Assembly (NCBI RefSeq): GCF_918797505.1
Contig: NC_092797.1
Location: forward strand, 30,083,372 to 30,147,371
Direction: 5' to 3'
Source of the DNA: Bemisia tabaci
Lineage: Eukaryota; Arthropoda; Insecta; Hemiptera; Aleyrodidae
DNA length: 64,000 nt
The position numbers and the translations under genes are program-made. Under the pieces are notes generated by a model. That model was not told where the DNA came from. It worked only from the letters and a program-made list of their open reading frames with translations, and made no database searches. Below are positions 25,862 through 36,077 of the stretch, one piece after another. Position 1 is the stretch's first letter. Each line of letters starts with the position of its first letter.

Positions 25862-28800
25862 TCATTCATCGCGAGAATGTCGTTCCAAGCCACAACACCT
25901 GCAGCTGCAAGAGGATGGTTTAGACTTTGAATTTTCTTTGATTCTCGGAAAGATTTGATTAAAAAGAGATATCGTTTTTATGATCGTGTCATCTATAGAT
26001 GGACCAATGAAGAGTTTTCCAGCGACGTAGGTCTGATGTTTGGAGGGCACGCTGAATAAACTTTTTACTCGGCGCTTGAGAAAGACTGAACTTAAAGAAC
26101 GGCTTAGTCGGCAAGAAACACCTGAATAATTTTCATCCGACAATGAAATGTTTGTATCGCTTTTTGTGGAATAGATCTGTCCACTTTTACACTCTTCAAA
26201 ATCCGTTGCCCTACTGGGCGCCTCACGGAAATCGCAAACCTCCTCAGATGCGTGGCTAGAGCATTTGTCGTTCGCGCGACATTTGGTGTGCGCACGATCT
26301 GTAAGTTCACTACCCGAGAGTGTAGCTTCGGATAAAGAAAAAAGTCTAGTGTCAGTTTCTGTAGTATCGAGGCACTCGTGACTTCTTTTATAGTCTGCTC
26401 GAGTTCTGTAGCAAGTGTCGATATCATAAGATGACGACGAGTCATCAGATGTATAGGAGCAGGATTCGCTAAAATCTGCTTGTGCAGAAAAATCAACCAT
26501 TCTCATCAGACTTGATCTTCCTTCAGAATTCGTTCTCGTGTAGCGTGATGTATCTTTTGAAATATTTCCTGCTCTCAAATATTTGTTTTCCGCTCTGGTC
26601 AATTTTCCCCCATTTTTTGAAGCAAGTTCATCGGGATTTGTTAGGTTTGTAGAGGAGGGCTCTTTCCTGCCCAGGCACTTCAAGCAAGTGCACCATTTTC
26701 CAGGCTGTCTTAAAAAAGATCTTTCCTGAGACACGCTGGAGCCTGAGGGTGTTCTCTTCTTATTCCCAATCGAACCACAATTTTTCTTTTGGGGTAAAAT
26801 TAAACTACATTCTGTTTTTTCAGATGCACTCTCTACAGGAGCACACGCATTGCTATTTGTCCTAAAATCATCAATTTTTCCCGCTTGCATTCTTCTATTT
26901 TCACTATTATAAATAGGTTGCGACACTGATCCAAAACTTGATAAACTGCATTGCGGAAATTTATCCCCATTCAATTTGTTATCCTCGTCCGTAGATTTTA
27001 GTGTGTTTTTCCTCTTTTGATCGTGGATTTCTCTGTCTTCTTTCGAGCTTCTAAAAAAACTATCGGATTTATTTTCAGGCACACTTGCATTTTCATTTCT
27101 TTTCGACAAGTTTGCGCCAAGCATTAAAGCATTCATTCTTGCTGATTTCGCTGGGTCATCTACTTTTGTGCAAATTTCAAGAATTTGAGAACTCGGTAAA
27201 TGTGCAATACTTTTTATCAGCTCTTGCAATTTTTTCTCCCTCCTAGACTTTTGTTTTGGATCTCTGTCTCTTTTAGAGCAATTTTTTTTGCTCATTCGAA
27301 TTTTATCTTTTTTGGTACCATTGCTAAAAAGACTTTTCTTCATACCGCAAGGATTATCGATTTCAATTTTACATTTTTCGTCCTCCTGGAAAGTAACGCG
27401 ACTCGAGGACTTGTCCAAATCCTCATTTTTCCCTGTGGATTTTTTCATCGTTGAATTTTTGGAAAATCTGTTTGTGATCCCCAGTTTTGTAGCCGGACAT
27501 GAATCATGTGAACTCTGATCCTTCTCAACAAACTCGAACTTTTTCTCATTATCTTCACCTGCGCGACATTTTCTTTCTACATTCAATTTCTCCGAATATT
27601 TTTCAGAGCCCTTCTTTTCGTTAAATAGAGTCCTCTTTTTGAGTTTTGCTGTAGGCTCGTTTAAAATTGAAGATGGTTGCTTAGTTTCCACCAGTATTTC
27701 AGAATTCCTCTCTGTCGCGGCTGTTACATCTGTGTTATTGACTTCATTTCGTTTATTTTGAATTGGTCTCACATACTCACGTTTGCAATTTTGGGAATCA
27801 GTCCAAACATCTTTTTCGATGCCTTCATGTCTACTTTCATTATCACTTTTGGAGCTTGCAGTTCCATTACTTTTGGAAAATGAACACACCTGTAATTTCT
27901 CTTTCACCATATTATTCTTTTCGTTTTGTCCCGAATTTTTGGAAGTTTCACGTATTTCTTGCGGAGAAATTTCATAACTAATAACTCTCATTTCTTTGTC
28001 ATTCCGATCATCAACGTCTAACTGAGGGTTCCGCTTATTACTTAAATCATTCAGGGTCGGAGAATCGGTTCCAATCTTGGTCACTCGACCACCTGTGACA
28101 CGCTCACGTGGATTATTGCTTACAAAATGAGAACTGGACTCTTTTCTATTTTCCGGCGGTTTTTTCTTCTTCTTGGGTAAAACTTCAGCGTTGGGGTCTA
28201 TACTAATCGTCTGAGACACTGACAGGTATGGGTACGTTATTATGTAACTGCTATTATCAATTTTATCTAGAATCCGATACTGTTTTCTCTCTGGATTTGA
28301 TATTTTCTTGCTGGATTGGTGTGAACAACCAGCCGCGAGATGTTCCTGAGATTTGACGCGGGATCTTAAACTAGAAGTGAAAATTTTCCAGTTCCGATGA
28401 GCACTCGTTGTTTTTGATTTCTTCTTCACTTCGTTACCATCGACTCGCAGATTTTCAGGCCCTGTATTTGCAGTGGAAAGAGCAAGATTAGAGTCTGGAA
28501 CACTCTTTTTTTCTTTTCTCTTCTTTCTCTCTTCTTCTTTATCTTTATCCTTTTGATCATCACTCATTCCTTTTTTATCTTTTCTGAAAGGCACAAATCT
28601 TCCAATTCCAGACTCCTTTTTACTGGTGCATTTTGCTTCTTTTTCGTTTGCTCTAGAGCTACCTTCTGAAAAATCTTTTTCTACAAACTCACTCACTAAC
28701 AATATTTGCTCCTGGGGATCACTAGTTTTGTGATGGTGGTGATGATGGTGATGGTGGTGGTGGTGATGGTGAACCGGTTTATCGTTTTTATCCGACTCAT

Positions 28801-30805
28801 TGCACCTCTTCCTTCTTTCTGAAAATGAGGAGGCCTCATCCAAAGGTTCTTTATCTTGTCCTTTCCGTTCCTCAGATGGTTTTTTCTCTATTAGGCCACC
28901 GGCTTTTTTGCGGTCTGTCCTCGTATTTTTGACCCTGTCAATAAGTTCGATGGTTTCAACAGAATCCTTGATACTCACACATTCTTCGGATTTCAACCTG
29001 ACGAGCACCGGTTTTTTATTGAGAGTTATCTTAACCTCCTTGTCCAGTGATAGTTTTGAGTCCATCGGCATCGTTATCTCTAAAGTTGCAACAGGTGGAC
29101 CTTTATGCCCGGATGATGATCTTTTTGCGTGATCTTTGTCGGAATCTAAGTTGGTGCTTGACTCATTAAGAGCATCAGACTTAACTTGCATAGTTTCACT
29201 CTCGATACCCTTCGTGCCCCTTTTATTATTTTTTTTCTTCTTGTCGTTGATATTTAATCCTCTCTCTATTTTGTCTTCAGTATCATCGAGGAAATGGAGT
29301 CTCTCCGCGTATCTGCCACAACTTATCTTGCCACTACATGTCGCCCAGCTACTAACTTTCTTATCAAGATTATTTTCGTCAGCTCGGTTTTTTCCTGCGC
29401 CTGATAAACTCAAAGCCAATTGTTTTTTAAAAACCTTTGATTTAGAGTCTTGGCTCCCAGTGTCATGTTCCGGTGTATGGGACTCTCTACACCTGTGCAA
29501 CCTTGCTGGTGTTCCAAGATTGCGAGTGATATTCGATGGTCGATTAGGTGACGCATCATTCTTCACAGTCTGATTTTTACGCAAGTCAGAACTATTTTTC
29601 AAATGGCTTTTGGAGCTTTCTTCGACTTTCGCCTCTTTATAAGATTCTTGCGAAGATATTATATCTCTCTCTAAAGATTGGCAATCAAGAGCGTCAGCAT
29701 TTTGATTCGCTTTCTGTCTCGTGACATTACTGTTCCCACGTATGTTGTTACTTCCGCGAGACTGTTCGACTTTTGACTCATTTCTCAACGCCAAAAGAGA
29801 TGTGACATTATCATCTGAGGAGGATACAACTCTTGAAGAGGAATTGGAGGTCGGAAGGTCCTTTTTTATATGATTTATGCTTCTATTTTTTTCTGATTCG
29901 AATAAGTTGCAACGATTTTTTGAGTCCAAATCTTCATTTCCGCGCTTTCCTTTTGAGTAGTGTTTTTCTTGAAAAGTCCTCGAAGAAGAACTTTTATTTT
30001 GAATCGTGCGAGAAATTCCTTTATCTCGTGATTCATTTCCACTCACATAACCCCCTGTTTTAATCGTGCCCGAACTTGGAGCGGCCTCAGGGTTGATTAG
30101 TAGCTCTGAACTTACGTCTGATGGATGTGTATTGATTGATGAAGTTGGTTTCATCGTAGTTTCTAAAAGTAAAGAGTCTATAACCCATTTTGACTGGGGA
30201 GTCTTTCGAGATGCGACCGATGTGTCTTGTTTTATTCTGGTACTTTTTGTAGTCTTATCCACTGATTTTGAGGCAATCGCTCTCCCAGCAAGAGAACGAG
30301 TTTGCTTTTTTCTAGCAGCTTCGCGGTCCTTCTCGATAAGTTTAGCTATAGATTCACAACATTCCATTGTCGTCACATATGTAAGTTCAGATTGATTATC
30401 AGGAAGACCTAATTTTCCGTTTGTCTTAAGGTTGCCGGATGCTGGAGTTTCGATGAGGTTTGAGCCGAGCACGATGGTTTTGAATTGTTCCCTATCTTTT
30501 TGGTCGATGTATTTTTCGGTTTTTGAATAAAGGGCGAACGAAAGATTTTTCAACAATTCCGAATTTAGTGTGGTGGAAGAAGTAGCGATAAATTCGTGTT
30601 TTACCTGGATACGCTTAATGTGTTTGATGTGTTTTTTCCGCGAAATGGACTTCCGGTCGACGAGATTTTGGGGCACACAGTCGAGGAGGGGCATGACCAT
30701 TAGATTATTGATTTTCTGTTTGAAATGAGTCGATTTTAGCAGATATTTTAATAAAGACTCATCATCGTGCTCTTTATTTTTAGGATCCATTTTCTGGTCC
30801 ATCAT
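25862..30805 (-). CDS. Protein A: giant disordered protein with C-terminal FIGPSIDD motif and His tract
   Basis: The single open frame gives 1,647 aa from the ATG at 30805. The frame is open to 30856 but that codon is TTG, so the first ATG pair (M-M-D-Q-K) is the better start unless an upstream exon is joined. The N-terminal ~100 residues are the most ordered-looking part (leucine-rich, E-S-L-L-K-Y-L-L-K). The middle is Ser/Lys/Asn/Asp-rich with several nuclear-localisation-like lysine runs, and 14 consecutive histidines lie at 28730-28771. Near the C-terminus are W-C-T-C-L-K-C (about 26690) and an acidic Ser-rich stretch. The end carries F-I-G-P-S-I-D-D-T-I-I followed by a C-S-C-R-C-C tail. 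B and C share the GP-x-ID motif. I recognise no family. The lack of stops over 5 kb makes coding certain; function is unknown, and a nuclear location is only an inference from the basic runs. Confidence 0.85.
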   Translation of the reverse strand: MMDQKMDPKNKEHDDESLLKYLLKSTHFKQKINNLMVMPLLDCVPQNLVDRKSISRKKHIKHIKRIQVKHEFIATSSTTLNSELLKNLSFALYSKTEKYIDQKDREQFKTIVLGSNLIETPASGNLKTNGKLGLPDNQSELTYVTTMECCESIAKLIEKDREAARKKQTRSLAGRAIASKSVDKTTKSTRIKQDTSVASRKTPQSKWVIDSLLLETTMKPTSSINTHPSDVSSELLINPEAAPSSGTIKTGGYVSGNESRDKGISRTIQNKSSSSRTFQEKHYSKGKRGNEDLDSKNRCNLFESEKNRSINHIKKDLPTSNSSSRVVSSSDDNVTSLLALRNESKVEQSRGSNNIRGNSNVTRQKANQNADALDCQSLERDIISSQESYKEAKVEESSKSHLKNSSDLRKNQTVKNDASPNRPSNITRNLGTPARLHRCRESHTPEHDTGSQDSKSKVFKKQLALSLSGAGKNRADENNLDKKVSSWATCSGKISCGRYAERLHFLDDTEDKIERGLNINDKKKKNNKRGTKGIESETMQVKSDALNESSTNLDSDKDHAKRSSSGHKGPPVATLEITMPMDSKLSLDKEVKITLNKKPVLVRLKSEECVSIKDSVETIELIDRVKNTRTDRKKAGGLIEKKPSEERKGQDKEPLDEASSFSERRKRCNESDKNDKPVHHHHHHHHHHHHHHKTSDPQEQILLVSEFVEKDFSEGSSRANEKEAKCTSKKESGIGRFVPFRKDKKGMSDDQKDKDKEEERKKRKEKKSVPDSNLALSTANTGPENLRVDGNEVKKKSKTTSAHRNWKIFTSSLRSRVKSQEHLAAGCSHQSSKKISNPERKQYRILDKIDNSSYIITYPYLSVSQTISIDPNAEVLPKKKKKPPENRKESSSHFVSNNPRERVTGGRVTKIGTDSPTLNDLSNKRNPQLDVDDRNDKEMRVISYEISPQEIRETSKNSGQNEKNNMVKEKLQVCSFSKSNGTASSKSDNESRHEGIEKDVWTDSQNCKREYVRPIQNKRNEVNNTDVTAATERNSEILVETKQPSSILNEPTAKLKKRTLFNEKKGSEKYSEKLNVERKCRAGEDNEKKFEFVEKDQSSHDSCPATKLGITNRFSKNSTMKKSTGKNEDLDKSSSRVTFQEDEKCKIEIDNPCGMKKSLFSNGTKKDKIRMSKKNCSKRDRDPKQKSRREKKLQELIKSIAHLPSSQILEICTKVDDPAKSARMNALMLGANLSKRNENASVPENKSDSFFRSSKEDREIHDQKRKNTLKSTDEDNKLNGDKFPQCSLSSFGSVSQPIYNSENRRMQAGKIDDFRTNSNACAPVESASEKTECSLILPQKKNCGSIGNKKRTPSGSSVSQERSFLRQPGKWCTCLKCLGRKEPSSTNLTNPDELASKNGGKLTRAENKYLRAGNISKDTSRYTRTNSEGRSSLMRMVDFSAQADFSESCSYTSDDSSSSYDIDTCYRTRADYKRSHECLDTTETDTRLFSLSEATLSGSELTDRAHTKCRANDKCSSHASEEVCDFREAPSRATDFEECKSGQIYSTKSDTNISLSDENYSGVSCRLSRSLSSVFLKRRVKSLFSVPSKHQTYVAGKLFIGPSIDDTIIKTISLFNQIFPRIKENSKSKPSSCSCRCCGLERHSRDE

Positions 30806-30942
30806 GCTGATCTTAGGATTGGCATAATAATTGAAATGTTTTTCATTTAAGGACAATGTTCACCCTGTCTCACCAGTATTACCATGCCGAATGACAGCTT
30901 TCCGACCTAATCTGCGTCACAAGTAACTAATTTTTACGTTAC

Positions 30943-31037
30943 ATGTTGATCGGTTGAATTTGATCAAATGGTTCTCTTCGGCATTCCAGACTTCTTAGCC
31001 CATGTTTCTGAATAACGTGATCCGAGGGTTCGCTCAT
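30943..31037 (-). CDS. Possible 5' exon of protein A gene
   Basis: An acceptor-like TTTGTGTGCGCAG ends at 31050, and an ATG at 31037 opens a 32-codon frame (M-S-E-P-S-D-H-V-I-Q-K-H) closed by TAA. Just before that stop lies a GTAACG donor-like site. Splicing from it to a weak acceptor before 30806 would complete an Ile codon and lead directly into M-M-D-Q-K of protein A in frame. The intron would be about 136 bases. Both splice sites are weak. Otherwise this is a leader ORF or chance. Confidence 0.25.
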
Positions 31038-31751
31038 CCCCTTGATCTTCTGCGCACACAAACAAGACTTGGAGTCAGTTCAAATTGATTTTCCTTCAAA
31101 TTCCAATCAGATCATTCAATGAACAATGATGTCTAAAGCGCCAACTTCCTCGCTATCGCGATTATCCGATCTGAAATCGTCCTTTTTCAGAAATATTCGC
31201 ATTTATTAAAGGGAATAAAACAACGCTCGAATGATCGTACGGTGTTTCTCCTGAGCACGGCGGAGTTGACATTATGCTTAAACTAGAGTAAATACCTAAA
31301 ATTATAATTTAAATAAAATAAAACTGGGTTAAAATGTTTAAAAGGCGCTTAATTTCGTCAAATTACCCTATCTTTGTTCAGCAATATACTTCAAGTATCA
31401 TGTTCTGTTTCACTGAACTGAGGAAAAGAAACATATAGGCATGGTTACATGCTCTAAAAAGTAAATTGATTAGCCACTTGATAAACCATGTGATTTAGAC
31501 TGAATTATATCAGCCGGAAGTTCAATTTCACAAATTGAACATTTAGCTGAACAAATGAATTCTAAATCGAATCGCAAGACAGTAATTATAATAAGAAAAT
31601 GTTCAAGAGATAATACATGATGCGCCACCTAGGAGATAAATGATGCATTGAGGCGATTGTTTAGAATATTGTGAACGCGTATATTTTTAAGATCGCCTTT
31701 GGTAGTTCGATGAAGGTACGCTCTACAAAATCCGCATTTCTGATCCAACAT

Positions 31752-31964
31752 AAACATTGGGGAAAAACACATTGGATCTAGAGTCCAGGCTCTTCAAAAT
31801 ATCGACAGGAAAAAGTACTCTTGATTCAATCAGAATCTACCTTAAATCAAGAACCTTAAAATCTAAGCGGATTCCGTTTTGATTCAAGCAAAATCAAGAG
31901 TATTTTTTCTTTTCAATGTTTTCAAGAGTCTGGACTCTAGATCCAATGTGTTTTTTCCAGTGAA
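31752..31964. repeat. MITE family 1, copy 2
   Basis: Same inverted-repeat unit as at 271-497. The left end is slightly degenerate (CATTGGGGAAAAACACATTGG); the right end TTTTTTCCAGTG is intact. Confidence 0.8.
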
Positions 31965-32011
31965 CCCTGTGTGAGCTGCAGTGTTCCTGTGTGGTTAAAA
32001 CAAAGGAATAA

Positions 32012-32271
32012 ATCGACGATGTAAGTCCACAATCGCACATATCTCGTTTGCGGTGTCTGAAGATCACCGCATCTATGTTTTTTATTTAAAGGAGAAAAAA
32101 TTGACTATCATTCCTTGAAGTTTTTGCAGAATTTTCTTCGTACAGAAAAGAAAAATCTCGGCAGTTTTAAAGAATTGCCGTTGAGAAGTTTTGCCGTTTA
32201 AAAATAAAGTATGACAGGAATTCTGCGACGTCGCAAACCGAGTTATGTGATTGCCGACTTACAACGTCGAT
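32012..32271. repeat. MITE family 7, copy 2
   Basis: ATCGACGATGTAAGTCCACA to ATTGCCGACTTACAACGTCG. It shares the CTGCGACGTCGCAAACCGAG arm with copy 1. Confidence 0.8.
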
Positions 32272-32442
32272 GTAGCACTTTCTATTTGGAACACGCGGCC
32301 CGCGGCGCTGTCTCAAAGTATTTGAATGACTTAAAAAATGGAAAATTCGTGATTTTCAGTCGATTAATCCGGTCAATTTCTTTTTCTTACATTTTTTATT
32401 ATTCCATGTCCTTCCCGCTCAAGGTACTTCCGTTTTCTGCAC

Positions 32443-32482
<40 letters not shown>
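32443..32482. repeat. (TA)n microsatellite
   Basis: About 20 uninterrupted TA units. Confidence 0.95.
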
Positions 32483-32485
<3 letters not shown>

Positions 32486-32898
32486 AATTTGCATCAATAT
32501 CTAATTGATCATTCTATAAAAGACTGCCGTCTTTGAACATTCCAACAGAGGATTCTAAAAAAGAGTATCTATGGAGATCGGAGTCATTTTTAAGCTCATT
32601 TCTTACAAAAAATAAAAAAAAAACTAATGAAATAGGGAAGACTCTGTGTGGAGCTAATGAGCCATAAAGCATCTACTGCAGCCTTTGATGTTAAAAAGTG
32701 AATTATTGTCAGATTTTTATGCCATGAAAAGAAGTGGGACTGACTACATTTAGAGCTGCAAGGCTCTATTTTTTTGCCTAACCTTTCAAATAAAGGCAAA
32801 CCTGGATTTGCCACCTGAAATAAAGACTCACTTTGTGGCATGCGTTACTTCCTGCATTCCTACTATTAGACAAAAACATCTCAAGAACGTCAAAGTTT

Positions 32899-33108
32899 TT
32901 TTTTTTTTTTTTTTTTTTTTACTTCTTCAAATAGCCCACAAGGGCTAATCCCACGCTTTAAGTCCCATCCCCCCTCCGTCCCTACTGAGCCAGTCCCAGG
33001 CAACCATTGTTTGAGACCATCAAACTCAGGTCGCCTGGCCGGGAATCGAACCCGGGACCTCCCGATCATAGAGCAAGCGCTACAACCACTACACCATAGG
33101 AGGCCGAC
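32899..33108 (-). mobile_element. tRNA-derived SINE with poly(A) tail
   Basis: On the minus strand a tRNA-like head begins GGCCTCCTATGGTGTAGTGG (A-box type) and reaches the B box GGTTCGATTCC. About 110 bases of tail follow, then ~30 A residues (poly-T on the + strand at about 32899-32928). Imperfect flanking repeats CTTTGTC and CTTTGAC may be target-site duplications. Head, tail and poly(A) order are those of a SINE. Confidence 0.85.
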
Positions 33109-33136
33109 AAAGTGGTAGCTAACTCAGAGATCGACC

Positions 33137-34141
33137 TATACAGGGTGATCCAAAAGTCCCTTCCACCCCCTCTAACTTTTTACCTAATTAAGATAAAGAT
33201 TTGAAACTTGGGGAATATTCCTAGGTCAAAAGGGAGCTACTTTTTGGCCCCCCTAAAATTTTCAGGGGGGCCCCCTTGGGGAGGCAACGGCCCCCAACTT
33301 TTAATTTTCAAATGGGAAGACCCCTTTTGTGATAGCTCGTTCGAAAGAGCATAAAAAAAGAAAACTTTTCGCGCAAACCCGAAGTCAATATCTCAAACCG
33401 TTTCAAAATGGCGGCCGGTTAAAGTTCAAAATGGCCGAAAATTCACACCGGTTATTCGTCGATGGATTTGCGCGAAAATCGGTATGTAAGGGTATTTTGA
33501 CACGAGAAAAACGAATTTGACGTTATATTTTCATAAAAATCAAAATTTCCAAAATGGCCGCCGGTTGAAGTTTAAAATGGCCGAAAATTGTCACCTCGTT
33601 TTTTTCCTGATGGATTTGCCTTAAACATGGAATTTGAGAGTATTTTGGCATAAGATAAGCAAATTTGAACTTAGATTTCTAAAAAAATCAATTTTTGGTC
33701 ATTTTGAACTTTAACCGGCGGCCATTTTGGAAATTTCGGTTTTTTTGAAAATCTAACGTCAAATTCGTTTTTCTCGTGTCAAAATACCCCTACACACAGA
33801 TTTTCGCGTAAATCCATCGACGAATAACCGGTGTGAATTTTCGGCCATTTTGAACTTTAACCGGCCGCCATTTTGAAACGGTTTGAGATATTGACTTCGG
33901 GTTTGCGCGAAAAGTTTTCTTTTTTTATGCTCTTTCGAACGAGCTATCACAAAAGGGGTCTTCCCATTTGAAAATTAAAAGTTGGGGGCCGTTTCCCCCC
34001 CAAGGGGGGCCCCCTGAAAATTTTAGGGGGGCCAAAAAGTAGCTCCCATTGACCTAGGAATATCCCCCAAGTTTCAAATCTTTATCTCCATTAGGTAAAA
34101 AGTTAGAGGGGGTGGAAGGGACTTTTGGATCACCCTGTATA
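33137..34141. mobile_element. ~1 kb near-perfect palindrome (foldback element)
   Basis: The ends TATACAGGGTGATCCAAAAG and CTTTTGGATCACCCTGTATA are perfect complements. The arms of roughly 450 bases stay highly similar to a small central region near 33600-33680. Each arm carries AAAATGGC(C/G)GCCGGTT modules. Both arms translate to the same 63-aa ORF on opposite strands (33329-33520 and 33759-33950), which is a repeat artefact. Confidence 0.9.
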
Positions 34142-34420
34142 AAACCATTTATTCTCACATTTGATTAAGAGTGAAGGGCTCTCTTGACTGTTACAGTTCC
34201 TCTCGTAATATGAGACCGCAAGACTTCTCTTCAGGAATGCGCTGAGTATTTTCATGAACGCGTGTATTGACTCTTACTTTCTTATTTCAATTTATGACAT
34301 TAATTGAAATAGAAATGTCAATTTCTTTTATGGTATTGATTGAAACTATCAGAGGACTAATCCGTCCCTGATCTTTAAGAATTCGTTTAATATCTGATAC
34401 AATTTCGGGTCATGAAGATT

Positions 34421-35373
34421 ACCTTGGTAAATATTGGCAGTAGAATCTGTGTTCTAAAATACCGGAGACCTACAGCCGGCTGTAATATTTCCAATAGCTT
34501 TTATAGCCGGATACACAATTTCTTATAGCCTTTTATAGCCGATGGCGATTAAGCAACAGTCAGGTGATAAAGTGTAAGCTAAACGTTACTAATTACGGAT
34601 GTTAGGACTCCGTGAGTTTTTGGACTACTGCTCTCTTTTTAGGCCGTGGTTTCTTGATTTATTTTGCGAGGAAAGCTCCGTACTTTTGATGGATATATCC
34701 AGCCATTCCTAATATATCAGAGCGCCTTCAGTTTCGTATGATACTGTGCAATACCTCTGGTGTGAAATAGTTGCTTCAAGCGCCGTGGCACGCTCCGGCG
34801 CGGCAGACGGGCAGCCAGCGTAAAACGCGCATTGGCGCCCACAAACCTAACAGGGATACTTCACGCGTTGCGCAATGCGTGAAGTATCCCTGTTAGGTTT
34901 GTAGGCGCCTGTGCGTCGCCGCTCCGCTTTGAATTAGGCTCTAATATTTAATCCGGCGGAGTCAGCGTTATTCAACTTATGATTTTGAAATCTTTGCACA
35001 TCCTGTATGGATTATTCTCATTTTAATTGATTGAAAAAAATATGTATTAAAGGAAAATATAAGGTAAGTGTAATTAAGGTGGTTCTGTATCAAACTTAAT
35101 GATTTCCAAAGCACACGAATTTCTACACAATTTCTTATAGCCTTTTATAATCAATGGCGAAAAAGCAACAGTCAGGCGATAAAGTGTAAAGCCCGGCGAT
35201 AGGAACTATAGCCCGGCTGCATAATTTTTTATCGCTTCGTATAGCCCGGCCGTATGATTTTCTCCGCATTCTACAGCCAGCTATATGATTTTCTGTAGCC
35301 TTCTTTAGCCGGCTGTAAGAATTCCTACGGTATTTTGAAACGCAGCTCTTATCGCCAATTTTTACCAGGGTAT
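34421..35373. repeat. Foldback-type element rich in TAGCCGG units
   Basis: The ends are inverted: ACCTTGGTAAATATTGGC at the left, the complement of GCCAATTTTTACCAGGGT at the right, continuing through TTCTAAAATACCGGAG and its partner. Inside are many copies of TATAGCC(G/C)G or CAGCCGGCTGTA-like units and the hairpin at 34834-34909. Confidence 0.7.
34834..34909. repeat. Strong 33-bp-arm hairpin
   Basis: Left arm GGCGCCCACAAACCTAACAG and GGATACTTCACGC, right arm the complement with one extra or substituted base, loop GTTGCGCAAT. The right-arm sequence GCGTGAAGTAT...GTAGGCGCC also occurs, diverged, in the hAT-like elements at 40500 and 62457. Confidence 0.85.
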
Positions 35374-35773
35374 TAATCTATTTTTGCGCACCTCAGGCGC
35401 AAGCCTTACTAGAAGTATTTCTTATCCAAAAATAAATAAACAAATAATGAATATAATGAAATTCCAGGAAATATGATGAAGTTTTGTCCGCAAATAATCA
35501 ATGGTCCATGGACTTGCATTAAACACTTTCTAGTGGTTTGCAATTATTTCATGGCTGCAAAGAAACGCGGAGCTGAAAAATGCATATAAAAATGGTGCTC
35601 TCTCACAGACAGGAAATTATCACAATTAAAGTAATTAAGATATACTTCGCTGAGCAGACTTAGAATATTCTAGGCTCGATTATAGAATCCAGCACATCTT
35701 GAGTGGATCAACACCTGAATGGAATAAATATCCAATTATAATCAAAATCACCTTTTTGTTTTGAATTACATTT

Positions 35774-35909
35774 GGATTAAATTTTAAGAAGGAACCACTA
35801 TCTTTGGATCTCACATAAAAGGACAAATCTGCACAGGGAAACCAATGGCATGTATGTTGTTTCTAAAATGGGCTAGAAATAGTGGTTCCTTATTGCAACA
35901 TTGAATCCA
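35774..35909. repeat. MITE family 5, copy 4
   Basis: GGATTAAATTTTAAGAAGGA to TTCCTTATTGCAACATTGAA, TCC. Core GGGAAACCAATGGCATGTATG. It lies just downstream of protein B. Confidence 0.7.
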
Positions 35910-36037
35910 TTTTATATTTACTGTGTAAACAGTGGGGCTATAATTATTACCTTTCATGATCATGTTTTTATTTTCAATTGCGAGGTCTACGTATATGCAC
36001 CGGCAAGTAAATAACCAAAATATTGATGAAATAGTGA

Positions 36038-36043
36038 TTTATT
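36038..36043 (-). terminator. Polyadenylation signal AATAAA after protein B
   Basis: A perfect AATAAA on the minus strand lies about 35 bases beyond the protein B stop. In AT-rich DNA such hexamers occur by chance, so support is positional only. Confidence 0.4.
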
Positions 36044-36077
36044 TCTACGGCAATATACATATTATTACAAACACGCA

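Larger units (their letters stand above)
31050..36077. other. Repeat-filled spacer between proteins A and B
   Basis: Holds family 1 copy 2, family 7 copy 2, a (TA)n run, the SINE, the 1-kb palindrome, the TAGCCGG element and family 5 copy 4. No gene supported. Confidence 0.6.

Noticed and set aside
26104..30395. Many shorter ORFs inside protein A on both strands
   Set aside because: Shadows of the long frame, which has consistent composition.
30806..30856. TTG codon at 30856 as start of protein A
   Set aside because: A TTG start is unlikely in an animal gene. The first in-frame ATG is at 30805, with a possible spliced leader upstream.
33035..33108. Functional tRNA gene
   Set aside because: It is followed by a SINE-type tail and a long poly(A), with degenerate tRNA stems.
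33329..33950. Two near-identical 63-aa proteins on opposite strands
   Set aside because: They are the two arms of one palindrome.
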